Shown one piece after another: positions 45,706-53,922 of a DNA stretch of 64,000 bases. A program made the translations under genes and the position numbers. The notes below the pieces were generated by a model. The model was not told where the DNA came from and made no database searches. It saw only the letters and a list, made by a program, of their open reading frames with translations. The stretch comes from CAADGV01 sp040290295 (lineage in GTDB: Bacteria; Bacteroidota; Ignavibacteria; UBA10030; UBA6906), in assembly GCA_040290295.1 (NCBI GenBank), contig PSMW01000011.1:40616-104615 (forward strand). Reading direction: 5' to 3'. The number at the start of each line of letters is the position of its first letter. The stretch's first letter is position 1.

Positions 45706-46470
45706 ATGAACGAACAAACAAGAGCATATTGGCGATATGAATACGATGTCGCAGCGAAGTACATGATCCCGTTGCTCGAACAGTGGGGCGTGTCGTTGCG
45801 CGATGCCGCCGTCATCGATGTCGGATGCGGCGAGGGGGGGGGACTCTGTGCCATGTATGATGCCGGCGCGGTCCGTTGCGACGGGTTCGACATCGAGCCC
45901 GGCAGGGTGGAAGCAGCGCTGCAACTAAAAGGCGATCGTCCGATCACGCTCATGACGGGCAACCTCTACGACGAGCATCCACCGTTTAGTGGTGAGCACT
46001 ACGATCTTGTTGTGCTGCACGACGTGTTCGAGCATCTCGATTTCAAGGAAGCGGTGATGAACAAGCTCGCCGCCTACGCCAAGCCGAGCGGATATGTCAT
46101 GATCACGTTCCCGCCCTACTTCTCTGCCTACGGTGCGCATCAACAGTTGCTGAACACGCAATGGGCAAAGATTCCGTACATCCATCTCGTGCCGTTCGCA
46201 CTTCCGACCATTCTCCCTCGCCTCAAGAACGAGCACCCGCACATCGTCCAAGAAATTCTCAAGCTCGGTAGATTGAAGATGGGCATGAAAAGATTCGAGA
46301 CGATCGTACGGCAGTGCGGCTTGAGGATCGGAGGAAAGCAAGCGTACTTCATCAGTCCCAACCACATACGCTTCGGCTTGAAGCCGCTGCCGGCGGGCAA
46401 GATTGCGGAGATCCCGATTCTCGGTGAGGTGATGTGCACAGGGGTGGTGTACGTACTCGCGAAGGGGTAG
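45706..46470 (+). CDS. Class I SAM-dependent methyltransferase
   Basis: 254 residues from ATG 45706 (TTG 45697 possible). Motif I VIDVGCGEGGGLCAMYDAGA, post-I CDGFDIEPGRVEAAL, motif II/III YDLVVLHDVFEHLDFKEAVM. The C-terminal half is longer than a bare methyltransferase and has aromatic/hydrophobic residues (KIPYIHLVPFALPTILPRLK), perhaps membrane-near acceptor binding. Part of the polysaccharide operon, 100 bases after the previous gene. Confidence 0.9.
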   Translation: MNEQTRAYWRYEYDVAAKYMIPLLEQWGVSLRDAAVIDVGCGEGGGLCAMYDAGAVRCDGFDIEPGRVEAALQLKGDRPITLMTGNLYDEHPPFSGEHYDLVVLHDVFEHLDFKEAVMNKLAAYAKPSGYVMITFPPYFSAYGAHQQLLNTQWAKIPYIHLVPFALPTILPRLKNEHPHIVQEILKLGRLKMGMKRFETIVRQCGLRIGGKQAYFISPNHIRFGLKPLPAGKIAEIPILGEVMCTGVVYVLAKG

Positions 46471-46595
46471 AGGTGGATGTAAACCGTCGAAACTCGTATG
46501 TTGAAAGTGTGAGAGGATTGCAATCATTCGCTCAAGTCGTTACGAATCCGATGCAAGAACGAACTGCGGCACCACGCGATCGTCACCGGTCAGGC

Positions 46596-47441
46596 ATGCA
46601 ATCGAGTCCACCGCTGGTGTTTGTCGTGCTGGTGAACTGGAACGGAAAGGTGGTTACTCTCGATTGCCTCGATTCGCTCGCGAGGGTATCGTACCCGAAT
46701 TTCGCCGTGCTTGTTATCGACAATGCCTCGGTGGATGGTTCGGTGCAAGCCATCCGTGAGCACCATCCCGACGTGACCGTGCTTCGACAGCCGACGAACC
46801 TTCGCTTTGCGGGAGGCAACAACGCTGGAATCCGCTACGCGCTCGAACACAATGCCGACATGGTTTGCTTACTGAACAACGACACAACAGTTGACCCTCA
46901 GTTCCTGACACATCTGGTTGAACGCCTTCAGTCCGATCCGACAATCGGCGCCGTCGCTCCGAAGATCTATTACCATGGCGAGCCGAATCGCATTTGGTTT
47001 GCCGGCGGCGAAATCTCGATGTGGACAGGAACGATGAGGCACATCGGCATTCGCGAGTGGGACCACGGGCAGTACGAGGCGAGTCGCGCCATCGACTACG
47101 CAACCGGCTGTTGCGTTCTGACCACGAACAAGGTGATCGAACGTGTAGGGATGCTGGATGAATCGTACTACATGTACACCGAAGACGCCGATTGGAGTAT
47201 GCGCATCCGTCGTGCAGGCTACCGCATCGTGTTCGAGCCGAAAGCGAAGGTATGGCACAAACTCTCGGTGGCAAGTGGAGGTCATCTGTCGCTCTACAAA
47301 ATGGCGAACAAATTTGTGAGCAACCTCCGCTTCTTCTTCCGCTACGCCTCCTTGCCGCAGAAGTTCATTTTCCCATGGCTGAACGTGCTGGTCAACGCAC
47401 GGACGGCGGTGAAATATCTCTTGCGCGCACGGGACCGATAG
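46596..47441 (+). CDS. GT2 family glycosyltransferase (rhamnosyltransferase-like)
   Basis: 281 residues from ATG 46596; ATG 46551 in frame is possible. GT-A signatures: VVLVNWNGKVVTLDCLDSLA, VIDNASVDGS, DxD-type CLLNNDTTVDPQFL, then the WbbL-like MYTEDADWSMRIRRAGYRI with acceptor-side Glu-Asp. The C-terminus KMANKFVSNLRFFFRYAS is amphipathic and probably membrane-associated. Adds one sugar to the surface glycan. The stop TAG overlaps the next start by one base. Confidence 0.9.
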   Translation: MQSSPPLVFVVLVNWNGKVVTLDCLDSLARVSYPNFAVLVIDNASVDGSVQAIREHHPDVTVLRQPTNLRFAGGNNAGIRYALEHNADMVCLLNNDTTVDPQFLTHLVERLQSDPTIGAVAPKIYYHGEPNRIWFAGGEISMWTGTMRHIGIREWDHGQYEASRAIDYATGCCVLTTNKVIERVGMLDESYYMYTEDADWSMRIRRAGYRIVFEPKAKVWHKLSVASGGHLSLYKMANKFVSNLRFFFRYASLPQKFIFPWLNVLVNARTAVKYLLRARDR

Positions 47442-48760
47442 TGGAACTGGGCAAACACTTGGGGAAAGGCCTTTGGGGCTTGGCGGACAAGGCGCTGCCG
47501 GTAGTGTACGGCGTCGCGTACGTGGTTCTTGTGATTCGCGTGCTGCCGGAAGAAGAGTTCGGAAACTTCGTGCTCATTCAGGAAATCTTTTTGATCGCAA
47601 CGGGCCTTGCCATGGCGTTCGCGCTTCAGCCGTTGTTGAAGTTCGCGGCGGAAGAACGAAGCGATCAGAGTGCTGTGCTGAGTTCCGCGCTGCTGTTACA
47701 TCTCGCATTCATCCTTGCCGCGTCGCTTCTCGTCGTGGCGGTACGCTGGCCGGCGAGCGAGCTGTTGAACTCACCACAGCTCTCCAATTTGATGCTCTAT
47801 CTCCCGGTAATGTTTGCCGCATCGTTCATGCGCAACTCCACGCTCGTGTTACTGCAGAGCCGCTTTCGTATTCAAGAAGTGTTTTGGGTGGATGCCGTCC
47901 ACTTTCTCGGAGCGCCGATGCTGATCTATGGCTATTCGAAACTCGGTAAGTTCGATAGTGCACTCGATCTCATCGTGATCAACATCCTATCCTTATTAGC
48001 ATCTTCATTGGTCGGATTGTGGCTGTGCAGAGCGATGCTCGTGCTGCGATCGTTGCCTGCACGAGAGGATGTGAAAAAAGTTTGGGACTACGGCAAGTTT
48101 ACGCTCGGCGGACTCGTCAGCTACATGGTGTACACCAAAGCAGACTCGTTCATCCTGTCCGCCTTCAGCGGGCCGGTGCAGGTGGCAGTGTACAATTCCG
48201 TGAAGATATATATTCGTATGTATGATATGGTCTCCCAAGTGCTGCAAATGTTCGTGCTGCCGGCAACCTCGAAGCTGGTTTCGAAGGACGACTGGACGTC
48301 GCTGAGAGCGTTCGTCGAGAAAGCGCTCAACTTCTCCACTGTGGGCATGATTCCGGTCTTCTTGCTCTTCCTTATTCTTGCCTCGCCCTTGGTTCAGATC
48401 GTGTACCAAGGGAGATATCTTGAAGCGATTCCAATGCTGCAGATTTTCGCAGTGCTGTCGTTTGTGGTGCCGGCAAATGCCGTCGGATCAAACGCGTTGT
48501 TGGGTTTGGGGCAAGCTCGGCTCGGCTTTTATCTCGGCGTGCAGATCCTTGTGGTTTCCCTAGTTATCAACGTTGTGATGATCCCGTGGCTCGGTGCGAT
48601 GGGAGCCACACTCGCGTACGTCCTCTCGACGTTCGTTCTTGTGTTTATCACGCTTCGACAGTTGCACAGGTTCGTTCCCCTCGACCTCCGAGCGATTGTC
48701 GCACGAACAAACGATATCAAGAGGTTCATACAGAAACAATGGAGTGCGCGAACGCTATGA
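47441..48760 (+). CDS. Oligosaccharide flippase (Wzx-like, MOP superfamily)
   Basis: 439 residues from GTG 47441, whose G is the last base of the preceding TAG stop. About 12-14 TM segments, no soluble domain; pattern of the polysaccharide export branch: ALPVVYGVAYVVLVIRVLPE in TM1, ADSFILSAFSGPVQVAVYNS mid-protein, and NFSTVGMIPVFLLFLILASP. Flips undecaprenyl-linked repeat units across the inner membrane. Overlaps the following stub ORF by 4 bases (ATGA 48757-48760). Confidence 0.88.
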   Translation: MELGKHLGKGLWGLADKALPVVYGVAYVVLVIRVLPEEEFGNFVLIQEIFLIATGLAMAFALQPLLKFAAEERSDQSAVLSSALLLHLAFILAASLLVVAVRWPASELLNSPQLSNLMLYLPVMFAASFMRNSTLVLLQSRFRIQEVFWVDAVHFLGAPMLIYGYSKLGKFDSALDLIVINILSLLASSLVGLWLCRAMLVLRSLPAREDVKKVWDYGKFTLGGLVSYMVYTKADSFILSAFSGPVQVAVYNSVKIYIRMYDMVSQVLQMFVLPATSKLVSKDDWTSLRAFVEKALNFSTVGMIPVFLLFLILASPLVQIVYQGRYLEAIPMLQIFAVLSFVVPANAVGSNALLGLGQARLGFYLGVQILVVSLVINVVMIPWLGAMGATLAYVLSTFVLVFITLRQLHRFVPLDLRAIVARTNDIKRFIQKQWSARTL

Positions 48761-48852
48761 AACCATCCTCTGTTGTGTACCTCGTCAGCCACATCAGGCG
48801 CCAACGGACGGGCATCGGCCGCTTGGCAACGACACAATTGAAGGGGTTATGA
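48757..48852 (+). pseudogene. 31-codon stub at the end of the polysaccharide operon
   Basis: The ORF MKPSSVVYLVSHIRRQRTGI... begins in the same ATGA overlap style as its upstream neighbours and reads like the start of a GT4 or similar enzyme (hydrophobic first strand, basic loop), then stops after LKGL at 48852. Two bases further the opposite-strand glycosyltransferase ends. I take it as a gene cut off at a recombination junction. Confidence 0.45.
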
Positions 48853-48854
48853 AA

Positions 48855-50054
48855 TCAGCGTTGTAAGAGGCTTATGTAGAGTGACAAATATTTGTTCGAC
48901 ATTAGATCGGCGCTGAAGAGGCTTCTTACTCGTTCTCTGGCATGTTGACCAAATTCTGCTCGCAACAGAGGGTCCGCTAATAACTCGATAATCCTGCTCG
49001 CCAGTGCAGTGCTATCTCGTGGAGGTACCAAATAGCCCGAGATACCGTCTGTGACAGCTTCGGCTGTTCCGTCAACCTTGGTAGCTACCACCGGCTTACC
49101 CATCGCCATCGCCTCGAGGACACTCAAGGGCATACCTTCGAAAAGCGAGGGGAGGACAAAAACATCTGTAATAGCAAGTATTTGCCGAACGTCTTCGCGT
49201 TTGCCCATGAACACCACGGAATGGTCCACCTTCAGATCGCAAGCTATTCTCTCAAGCTGTTCACGCAAATGTCCATCGCCAACGAACAGGAAGAGAGCGA
49301 AGGGGAAACGCACGAGAATAGAAGGGATCGCCTGCAGGAGATACGCATGCCCTTTCTGATTGTTTAATCCCGCAACTACAGTTATAATGTGCGACGGTTT
49401 TCGGTCGATTCCGAATTCTTGCAGCGAGACATCCTTGAAAAACTCTGGGCTATATCTATCCAGATCGATGCCGTTGGATATAGTCCTTGTCTTGTCACTG
49501 AAGCGCTGTCCAAACATGGAAAGGAAAAAATCGCGATTGGCCTCGGACACCAGCACAATACTATCAAGGTAGCGCAAGGAAAGCCGTTTCAAACTGATCA
49601 AGAGGCGTATCCGTAATTCTCGCACTAACCGAAGCGGAAAGGGGAGTTTTCGACGTCGTAAGTATTTGACTTGCGTGACGTATTGTTCTGTGGTGACCAA
49701 TTGCTTACGTCCAATCATTCTCGCGAGAAAGATGGCGGGTAAACACGCAAACGGGGTGTGAAGATGAAAATGGATGATGTCTGCCGAGCGAAAAGGAATG
49801 ATGAGTCGAGCCATACGCGGGAAATCGAACCAACCATAAATATCGAATTTATTATGAAGTGCGTATGGATACACTTGGGTCCCATCAGCGGATAACCTCT
49901 TCGCCCATTCAGTTACCGGTGTTGAGTCCCGGTAAAGGAGCGTGAGGGAAGTTGGCGGAATCGATCGGACAAGCGTTTCGATGGTGTTGCTGACTCCGCC
50001 GGTATCCTCAGCTTCAAAATAGAGAAGCAAGCGATAATGATCTTCTGGCCTCAT
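48855..50054 (-). CDS. GT4 family glycosyltransferase (island copy)
   Basis: 399 residues. N-terminal LLLYFEAEDTGGVSNTIETL with the acceptor-side glycine motif; donor side ISNGIDLDRYSPEFF, AGLNNQKGHAYLLQAI, and VLPSLFEGMPLSVLEAMAMG with the E-x7-E pair characteristic of retaining GT4 enzymes. The base composition is lower in G+C than the operon to the left, and orientation is reversed. It overlaps the next methyltransferase by 4 bases (ATGA 50051-50054 on the minus strand). Confidence 0.92.
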   Translation of the reverse strand: MRPEDHYRLLLYFEAEDTGGVSNTIETLVRSIPPTSLTLLYRDSTPVTEWAKRLSADGTQVYPYALHNKFDIYGWFDFPRMARLIIPFRSADIIHFHLHTPFACLPAIFLARMIGRKQLVTTEQYVTQVKYLRRRKLPFPLRLVRELRIRLLISLKRLSLRYLDSIVLVSEANRDFFLSMFGQRFSDKTRTISNGIDLDRYSPEFFKDVSLQEFGIDRKPSHIITVVAGLNNQKGHAYLLQAIPSILVRFPFALFLFVGDGHLREQLERIACDLKVDHSVVFMGKREDVRQILAITDVFVLPSLFEGMPLSVLEAMAMGKPVVATKVDGTAEAVTDGISGYLVPPRDSTALASRIIELLADPLLRAEFGQHARERVRSLFSADLMSNKYLSLYISLLQR

Positions 50055-50734
50055 TTTTCAGTAGAGCCGTGCTTCTTTCGTGCGACCATAACATAGCCGA
50101 GTGTGAGCTTTGGAAGAAAAATGTATTTGTCAAGAACTCTGCAGAGGGCTAGCACCGCGGCAAACAGTGGTTTGAGAGGAATCCGAAAAGATTTTTTCCC
50201 CTTAACTTTGTCGTACACAACAGCAACAAGAAGCTGACCGAGCGCCAGCAGAGCACCACCCCGCTCCCGTATGTACAGCGTGGTGAGATCGCTTTTTCGG
50301 GCTATCAACGCTAGCCCATACTTTGTGTACCGAAAAAAATCTCTTGGTTCTTCATGAAGGGGCCAAACTTGAGGTGCTGTAAGGATCAAATGGCCGCCGG
50401 GCTTGAGAACTCGTGCCGCTTCCCCTACCATCCGGAAGGGATCTTCCACGTGCTCGATCACCTGAGAGCAGAGGACGGTATCGAATGTATCGTCCTTGAA
50501 GGGGAGTTGAAGAGCATCCGCGCAAACATCCGGTGGAGGTGTCTGCGAAATATTCATATCCACACCGATGTAGTGGCTATACGCTTCTTGCGCGAGATGA
50601 TGGTAAGGCCGCTCACCACAACCAATATCAAGCGTGTAGCCAGAAAAGAATTTTTTAGTTTCTTCGAGGGATTGAAAGATCGAACTGGCTTCGAGCCTGC
50701 TGGGATGGAAAAAGCTGGACCAATGAGAATGCAT
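50051..50734 (-). CDS. SAM-dependent methyltransferase
   Basis: 227 residues from ATG 50734, one base after the stop of the upstream methyltransferase. Motif I GYTLDIGCGERPYHHLAQEA, VDMNISQTPPPDVCADALQL, FDTVLCSQVIEHVEDPFRMV and GGHLILTAPQVWPLHEEPRD, as in the glycan-cluster group with UbiE/Methyltransf_11 fold. C-terminal hydrophobic segments (ALLALGQLLVAVVYD) may associate with membrane. Confidence 0.9.
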   Translation of the reverse strand: MHSHWSSFFHPSRLEASSIFQSLEETKKFFSGYTLDIGCGERPYHHLAQEAYSHYIGVDMNISQTPPPDVCADALQLPFKDDTFDTVLCSQVIEHVEDPFRMVGEAARVLKPGGHLILTAPQVWPLHEEPRDFFRYTKYGLALIARKSDLTTLYIRERGGALLALGQLLVAVVYDKVKGKKSFRIPLKPLFAAVLALCRVLDKYIFLPKLTLGYVMVARKKHGSTEK

Positions 50735-50735
50735 G

Positions 50736-51443
50736 TCACGACTTCTGGGCTTTGACAAGGATAGCGCTACTGAGGAATTCCTTTTCAAAGTTCTTGCCCA
50801 ATACAAAAACCGCAAGCCGATATTTCCACGTTCTGCGGTCACCACAAATACCGTCCGTTAGCACAACCTTGAATGAGTTTCGCTCCAGCAACTCTCGCAT
50901 ATCTTTGGACGTGAAATAATGCAGGTGCCCTCCATCAAATCCAACAGGGTCATATGATGTCCGGGGGAAACGTCCACCGATGAGTGTCAAGATTCTTTGG
51001 ATCTTTCTAATATTAGGTGTCGAGATAATTGCATAGCCGCCCGGGACAAGAACACGGTGAATCTCCCGAATAAAGCTTATAGGATCGAAAACGTGCTCTA
51101 TCACATCGAGACTGGCAACGACGTCGAAGTAATTGTCAGGGAAGGGGAGAGGTTGGATATTGAGATTGATCTTCTCAGCTATTACCCCAGCCTGTCGTGC
51201 TAGAACAACTGCATCCTCCGATATATCGACTCCATAGAGTTCTGTGAATCTCTCTCGCACACGTGTTGCCAGGGTACCTTCGCCACATCCTACATCAAGA
51301 AACCGCTTGCCCGATTCCATCACGTTGATCGCAGCGGCTGTACGGAGAGCACCATCGGCCGACAAATCCGATTCGCGAAGCAGCTTTTGCTTCCAGATTT
51401 CCTTGTAAAGTGATTCGTCAGATGTTTCCAAGTCTTGTCCCAT
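50736..51443 (-). CDS. SAM-dependent methyltransferase
   Basis: 235 residues from ATG 51443; the open frame to 51572 is not needed. Motif I KRFLDVGCGEGTLATRVRER, GVDISEDAVVLARQAGVIAE, FDVVASLDVIEHVFDPISFI, GGYAIISTPNIRKIQRILT and FDGGHLHYFTSKDMRELLER. Standard methyltransferase-11 in a glycan cluster. First gene of a three-gene minus-strand operon 51443-48855. Confidence 0.9.
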   Translation of the reverse strand: MGQDLETSDESLYKEIWKQKLLRESDLSADGALRTAAAINVMESGKRFLDVGCGEGTLATRVRERFTELYGVDISEDAVVLARQAGVIAEKINLNIQPLPFPDNYFDVVASLDVIEHVFDPISFIREIHRVLVPGGYAIISTPNIRKIQRILTLIGGRFPRTSYDPVGFDGGHLHYFTSKDMRELLERNSFKVVLTDGICGDRRTWKYRLAVFVLGKNFEKEFLSSAILVKAQKS

Positions 51444-52311
51444 TTTCGCCGAAGGCTTGTAAGTAATCGATCCACCCCTGATCCATTCAAAGCCTCGATA
51501 CGAACACGCGCAAAGCAATGGACCGCAATGAAAATAATGATTTCCAAGGTGAGTTACACATTGATATTCCAATAAAGAATCTCACGCGAAGTAGTGCAGA
51601 CGCCAAGGACAAGAGCAAACACTTTCTTCGCGGCTTTGCCTCCCCTGTCAAGCTCTATACCTAACGCGGATTTTAGGAGGCAGCGGATCTCTTGCTCATT
51701 GTCGTTAGGTATGAGTGTTTGCGAACTCAGTAGGAAATCGAATGAGTCATTCCTCGACCAAAAGGAGAATTGGTAACCAAAACTTTTTTCCTGTTCACTT
51801 CCTATGTTTCTGACGCGAGAGAGCACGTTCGGTTGGAGTGTTTTTCTTCAACCAGTGGCATCGCAGACGGGTTGAGTTCGGCTCCTTTGTTCGGCATGCA
51901 TTCATGAGCTTTATTTCAAGTATTCTGACGCTGATTGTTGGCAAGTGGCAACACCCACAGAGCTGGCGCACACGGGCTATTTTGACCACCAAAACTCTGG
52001 TGCTTCGGGACTTGCAGTAGCGCTGATACAAAAACCACGTTGAGGTTTTTGCCCCTACCCCACCAAGGGTTGATACTCCGTTGCGCTTTTTGTATACGTG
52101 CTTTGGCGGAATGACTCACACCATCAACACTAGCGTTGGCATTTCCCCTGGCCCCTGCTGTCCTACGGTCCTTGATAGATCCTTCGGCAAATCGCTCGAG
52201 CTGATTGGACCTTGATAGGAATCGTATTAGACTCGAGCTAGAAAGTCTTTCGTCGGCTGGGCTTCCCGGGATCACTCAACTCTTGTATCATAGGAGGAGG
52301 AGGATAGCATA
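51444..52311. other. A+T-rich stretch without a clear gene
   Basis: 868 bases, visibly lower in G+C than the rest. The only candidate is a minus-strand frame (51554-51826, GTG start, 90 codons) ending in GIELDRGGKAAKKVFALVLG..., which reads like the C-terminus of a degraded enzyme but that I cannot name. Probably decayed cargo between the island and the LamG remnant. Confidence 0.5.
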
Positions 52312-52839
52312 ATGAGACGTGTGTGGTGCACCGTTCTGATTGCGCTCGCTCTGGCCCCTTCAACGCCTGCGCAAGTACCAGCCCCGTTCATCTCCGACGC
52401 GCACACCGTGGCCTTGTGGCATTTCAACGAACCCGGGGGCATCCTAGTAAGAGACACTTCGCTTTTTGCTAATCATGGCTCTGCAGTAGGCACGAGTGTT
52501 CAACCGGCGCGGTTCGGGTACGCGAGATTCTTCGATGGCATGTCAGATTACGTGTACATCGATGATCCTGCTAACGGGTCTTTGGATTTTAGGACTGATC
52601 AGAGTTTCACTGTCGATGTATGGTTCCGTACCTCTGATAACCTGGGTTGGCTCATTCGAAAGGGATTGGCACCTACACCAGGTTATGCCATCGCCATCAA
52701 GGATGGATATGTCCAAGCTGAGATCGGTAATCGCGAAGACAGTCGCTATCCCGACACATTGGTTCGCATCAGAAGTCAGCAACGCTTCAACGACGCTGTA
52801 GGCATGCGGTGCGTGGATACTTCTAGGAAATCTTCCTAG
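52312..52839 (+). pseudogene. Truncated secreted LamG-domain protein
   Basis: 176 codons from ATG 52312 with AGGAGGAGGAT just before. Signal peptide MRRVWCTVLIALALAPSTPA. A LamG/concanavalin-like fold begins HTVALWHFNEPGGILVRDTS, then GYARFFDGMSDYVYIDDPAN and SFTVDVWFRTSDNLGWLIRK. At RIRSQQRFNDAV the reading changes frame where the family has a WH(H/A)V segment (TAGG-CAT-GCG-GTG reads so after a shift), and the ORF stops 20 codons later. What remains is one partial LamG; the full protein would normally be much longer and perhaps T9SS-secreted. Confidence 0.72.
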
Positions 52840-53299
52840 AAAATCTCATAGGCGGGGACCCTGGCATTGTCCTTTGACCCTGTATGCTCGATCTATTTCT
52901 TATCAGCATCTCTCTGACAAACCAGATTGGGTTGCTCCCGTCGGCAGGCGTCTCTCTGCCGCCGCACGATGCGAACACGAAGCATAGCATCGCACATTGC
53001 AGAATTATCAGGGGTTGAGTTTCCTTGTTGCGCATCGAAGTGCCCTCAACTCTTCACCGACGGATTCCTCTCCTGCTGCATTCCCTCCCGCTCCCCGAGA
53101 ATATACACAACGGAAGAAACAAACATTGCCGAGTGCACAAGCCTGTCGCTGAACAGCCTACGTTCGATATGGTTGATGCTGATCAGCGCACGATCGGCTA
53201 ACCGAACGATTGCCGGCGTCATCTTTGGCAAATTGTTCGATCCCTCCATTCTCTTCTCTCGGTGTGTCTTCTGTTGCTCGGCAGGTTGTTTCCGCTTTT
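52840..53299. other. Intergenic stretch without a gene
   Basis: Between the LamG relic and repeat copy B. No conserved protein frame; several short ORFs here do not resemble known proteins. Confidence 0.5.
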
Positions 53300-53682
53300 C
53301 AGTGTTGGAATGTGTGCCTCCGCGCGCTTGTCATTCTGAGCGAGGGCAGCGAGCGAAGAATCCACAACCGCAGCAAACGGCTGCAGCCCTCATCAGTCAT
53401 CAGGTTGAGCGTAGTGGAGCGAAGCGGAACGAAGTCGAAACCTTCTTCAAAGACAGCGTCGAGATATGCCGTCCGCAACCCCCGTTGATATTATGGAAGC
53501 TTCGCGTTTGAGAAGCAACGTTCAGCCCGCCTACGCTAGAAAGCAGCTTCCGCGGGCTTCGCATGACAGCAGTCGCGCGCAAACCAAATATGCGCGGTGC
53601 GACGTGCTCGGCGGTGTGCTGAGGACCAGAGTTGAGGTCCAACCTGTTGGAGTTTGGAGCTTCAGAATTGGAATTTGGCAAT
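53300..53682 (-). repeat. Composite dispersed intergenic repeat, copy B (inverted)
   Basis: Read on the minus strand, it has the same order of segments as copy A at 8946-9315: AATTCCAA...CTCCAACAGG (53680-53631), GCGC...TTTGGTTTGCGCGCG to GTCATGC (53601-53561), GTTGCTTCTCAAACGCGAAG (exact; 53519-53500), GGTTTCGACT...CCACTACGCTCAACC (53450-53401), GAATTCTTCGCT/CAGAATGAC hairpin region (53364-53330), CGGAGGC...ATTCCAA (53325-53306). It carries one extra hairpin segment at 53524-53558 (AGCCCGC / GCGGGCT) missing from A. Confidence 0.8.
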
Positions 53683-53922
53683 CCACGTCAGGTTTTGACC
53701 AGAGAGGCGAAGCACCTGCTCGGGAAACCTGAGCGAGCTTTCGGCGTCGGTGATTATCACTCCTGCAAATTGCGTTTCCTACACGTTGGAAACGACCTGC
53801 GAGTGCCACCCGCGCGCGCTGAAAAATCTAACAAAAGGAACAGGATTTCACCGAATTTCCTGCCACCGGGGTGGCACGTATGTTGACCTTTTGGAGGTGT
53901 GTTCATCTTCGAGGAGATTGTT

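Noticed and set aside
48594..48866. Longer alternative ORFs around the stub at 48.8 kb
   Set aside because: They are out of frame with the flippase and have no protein-like features; only the ATGA-coupled 31-codon stub fits the operon.
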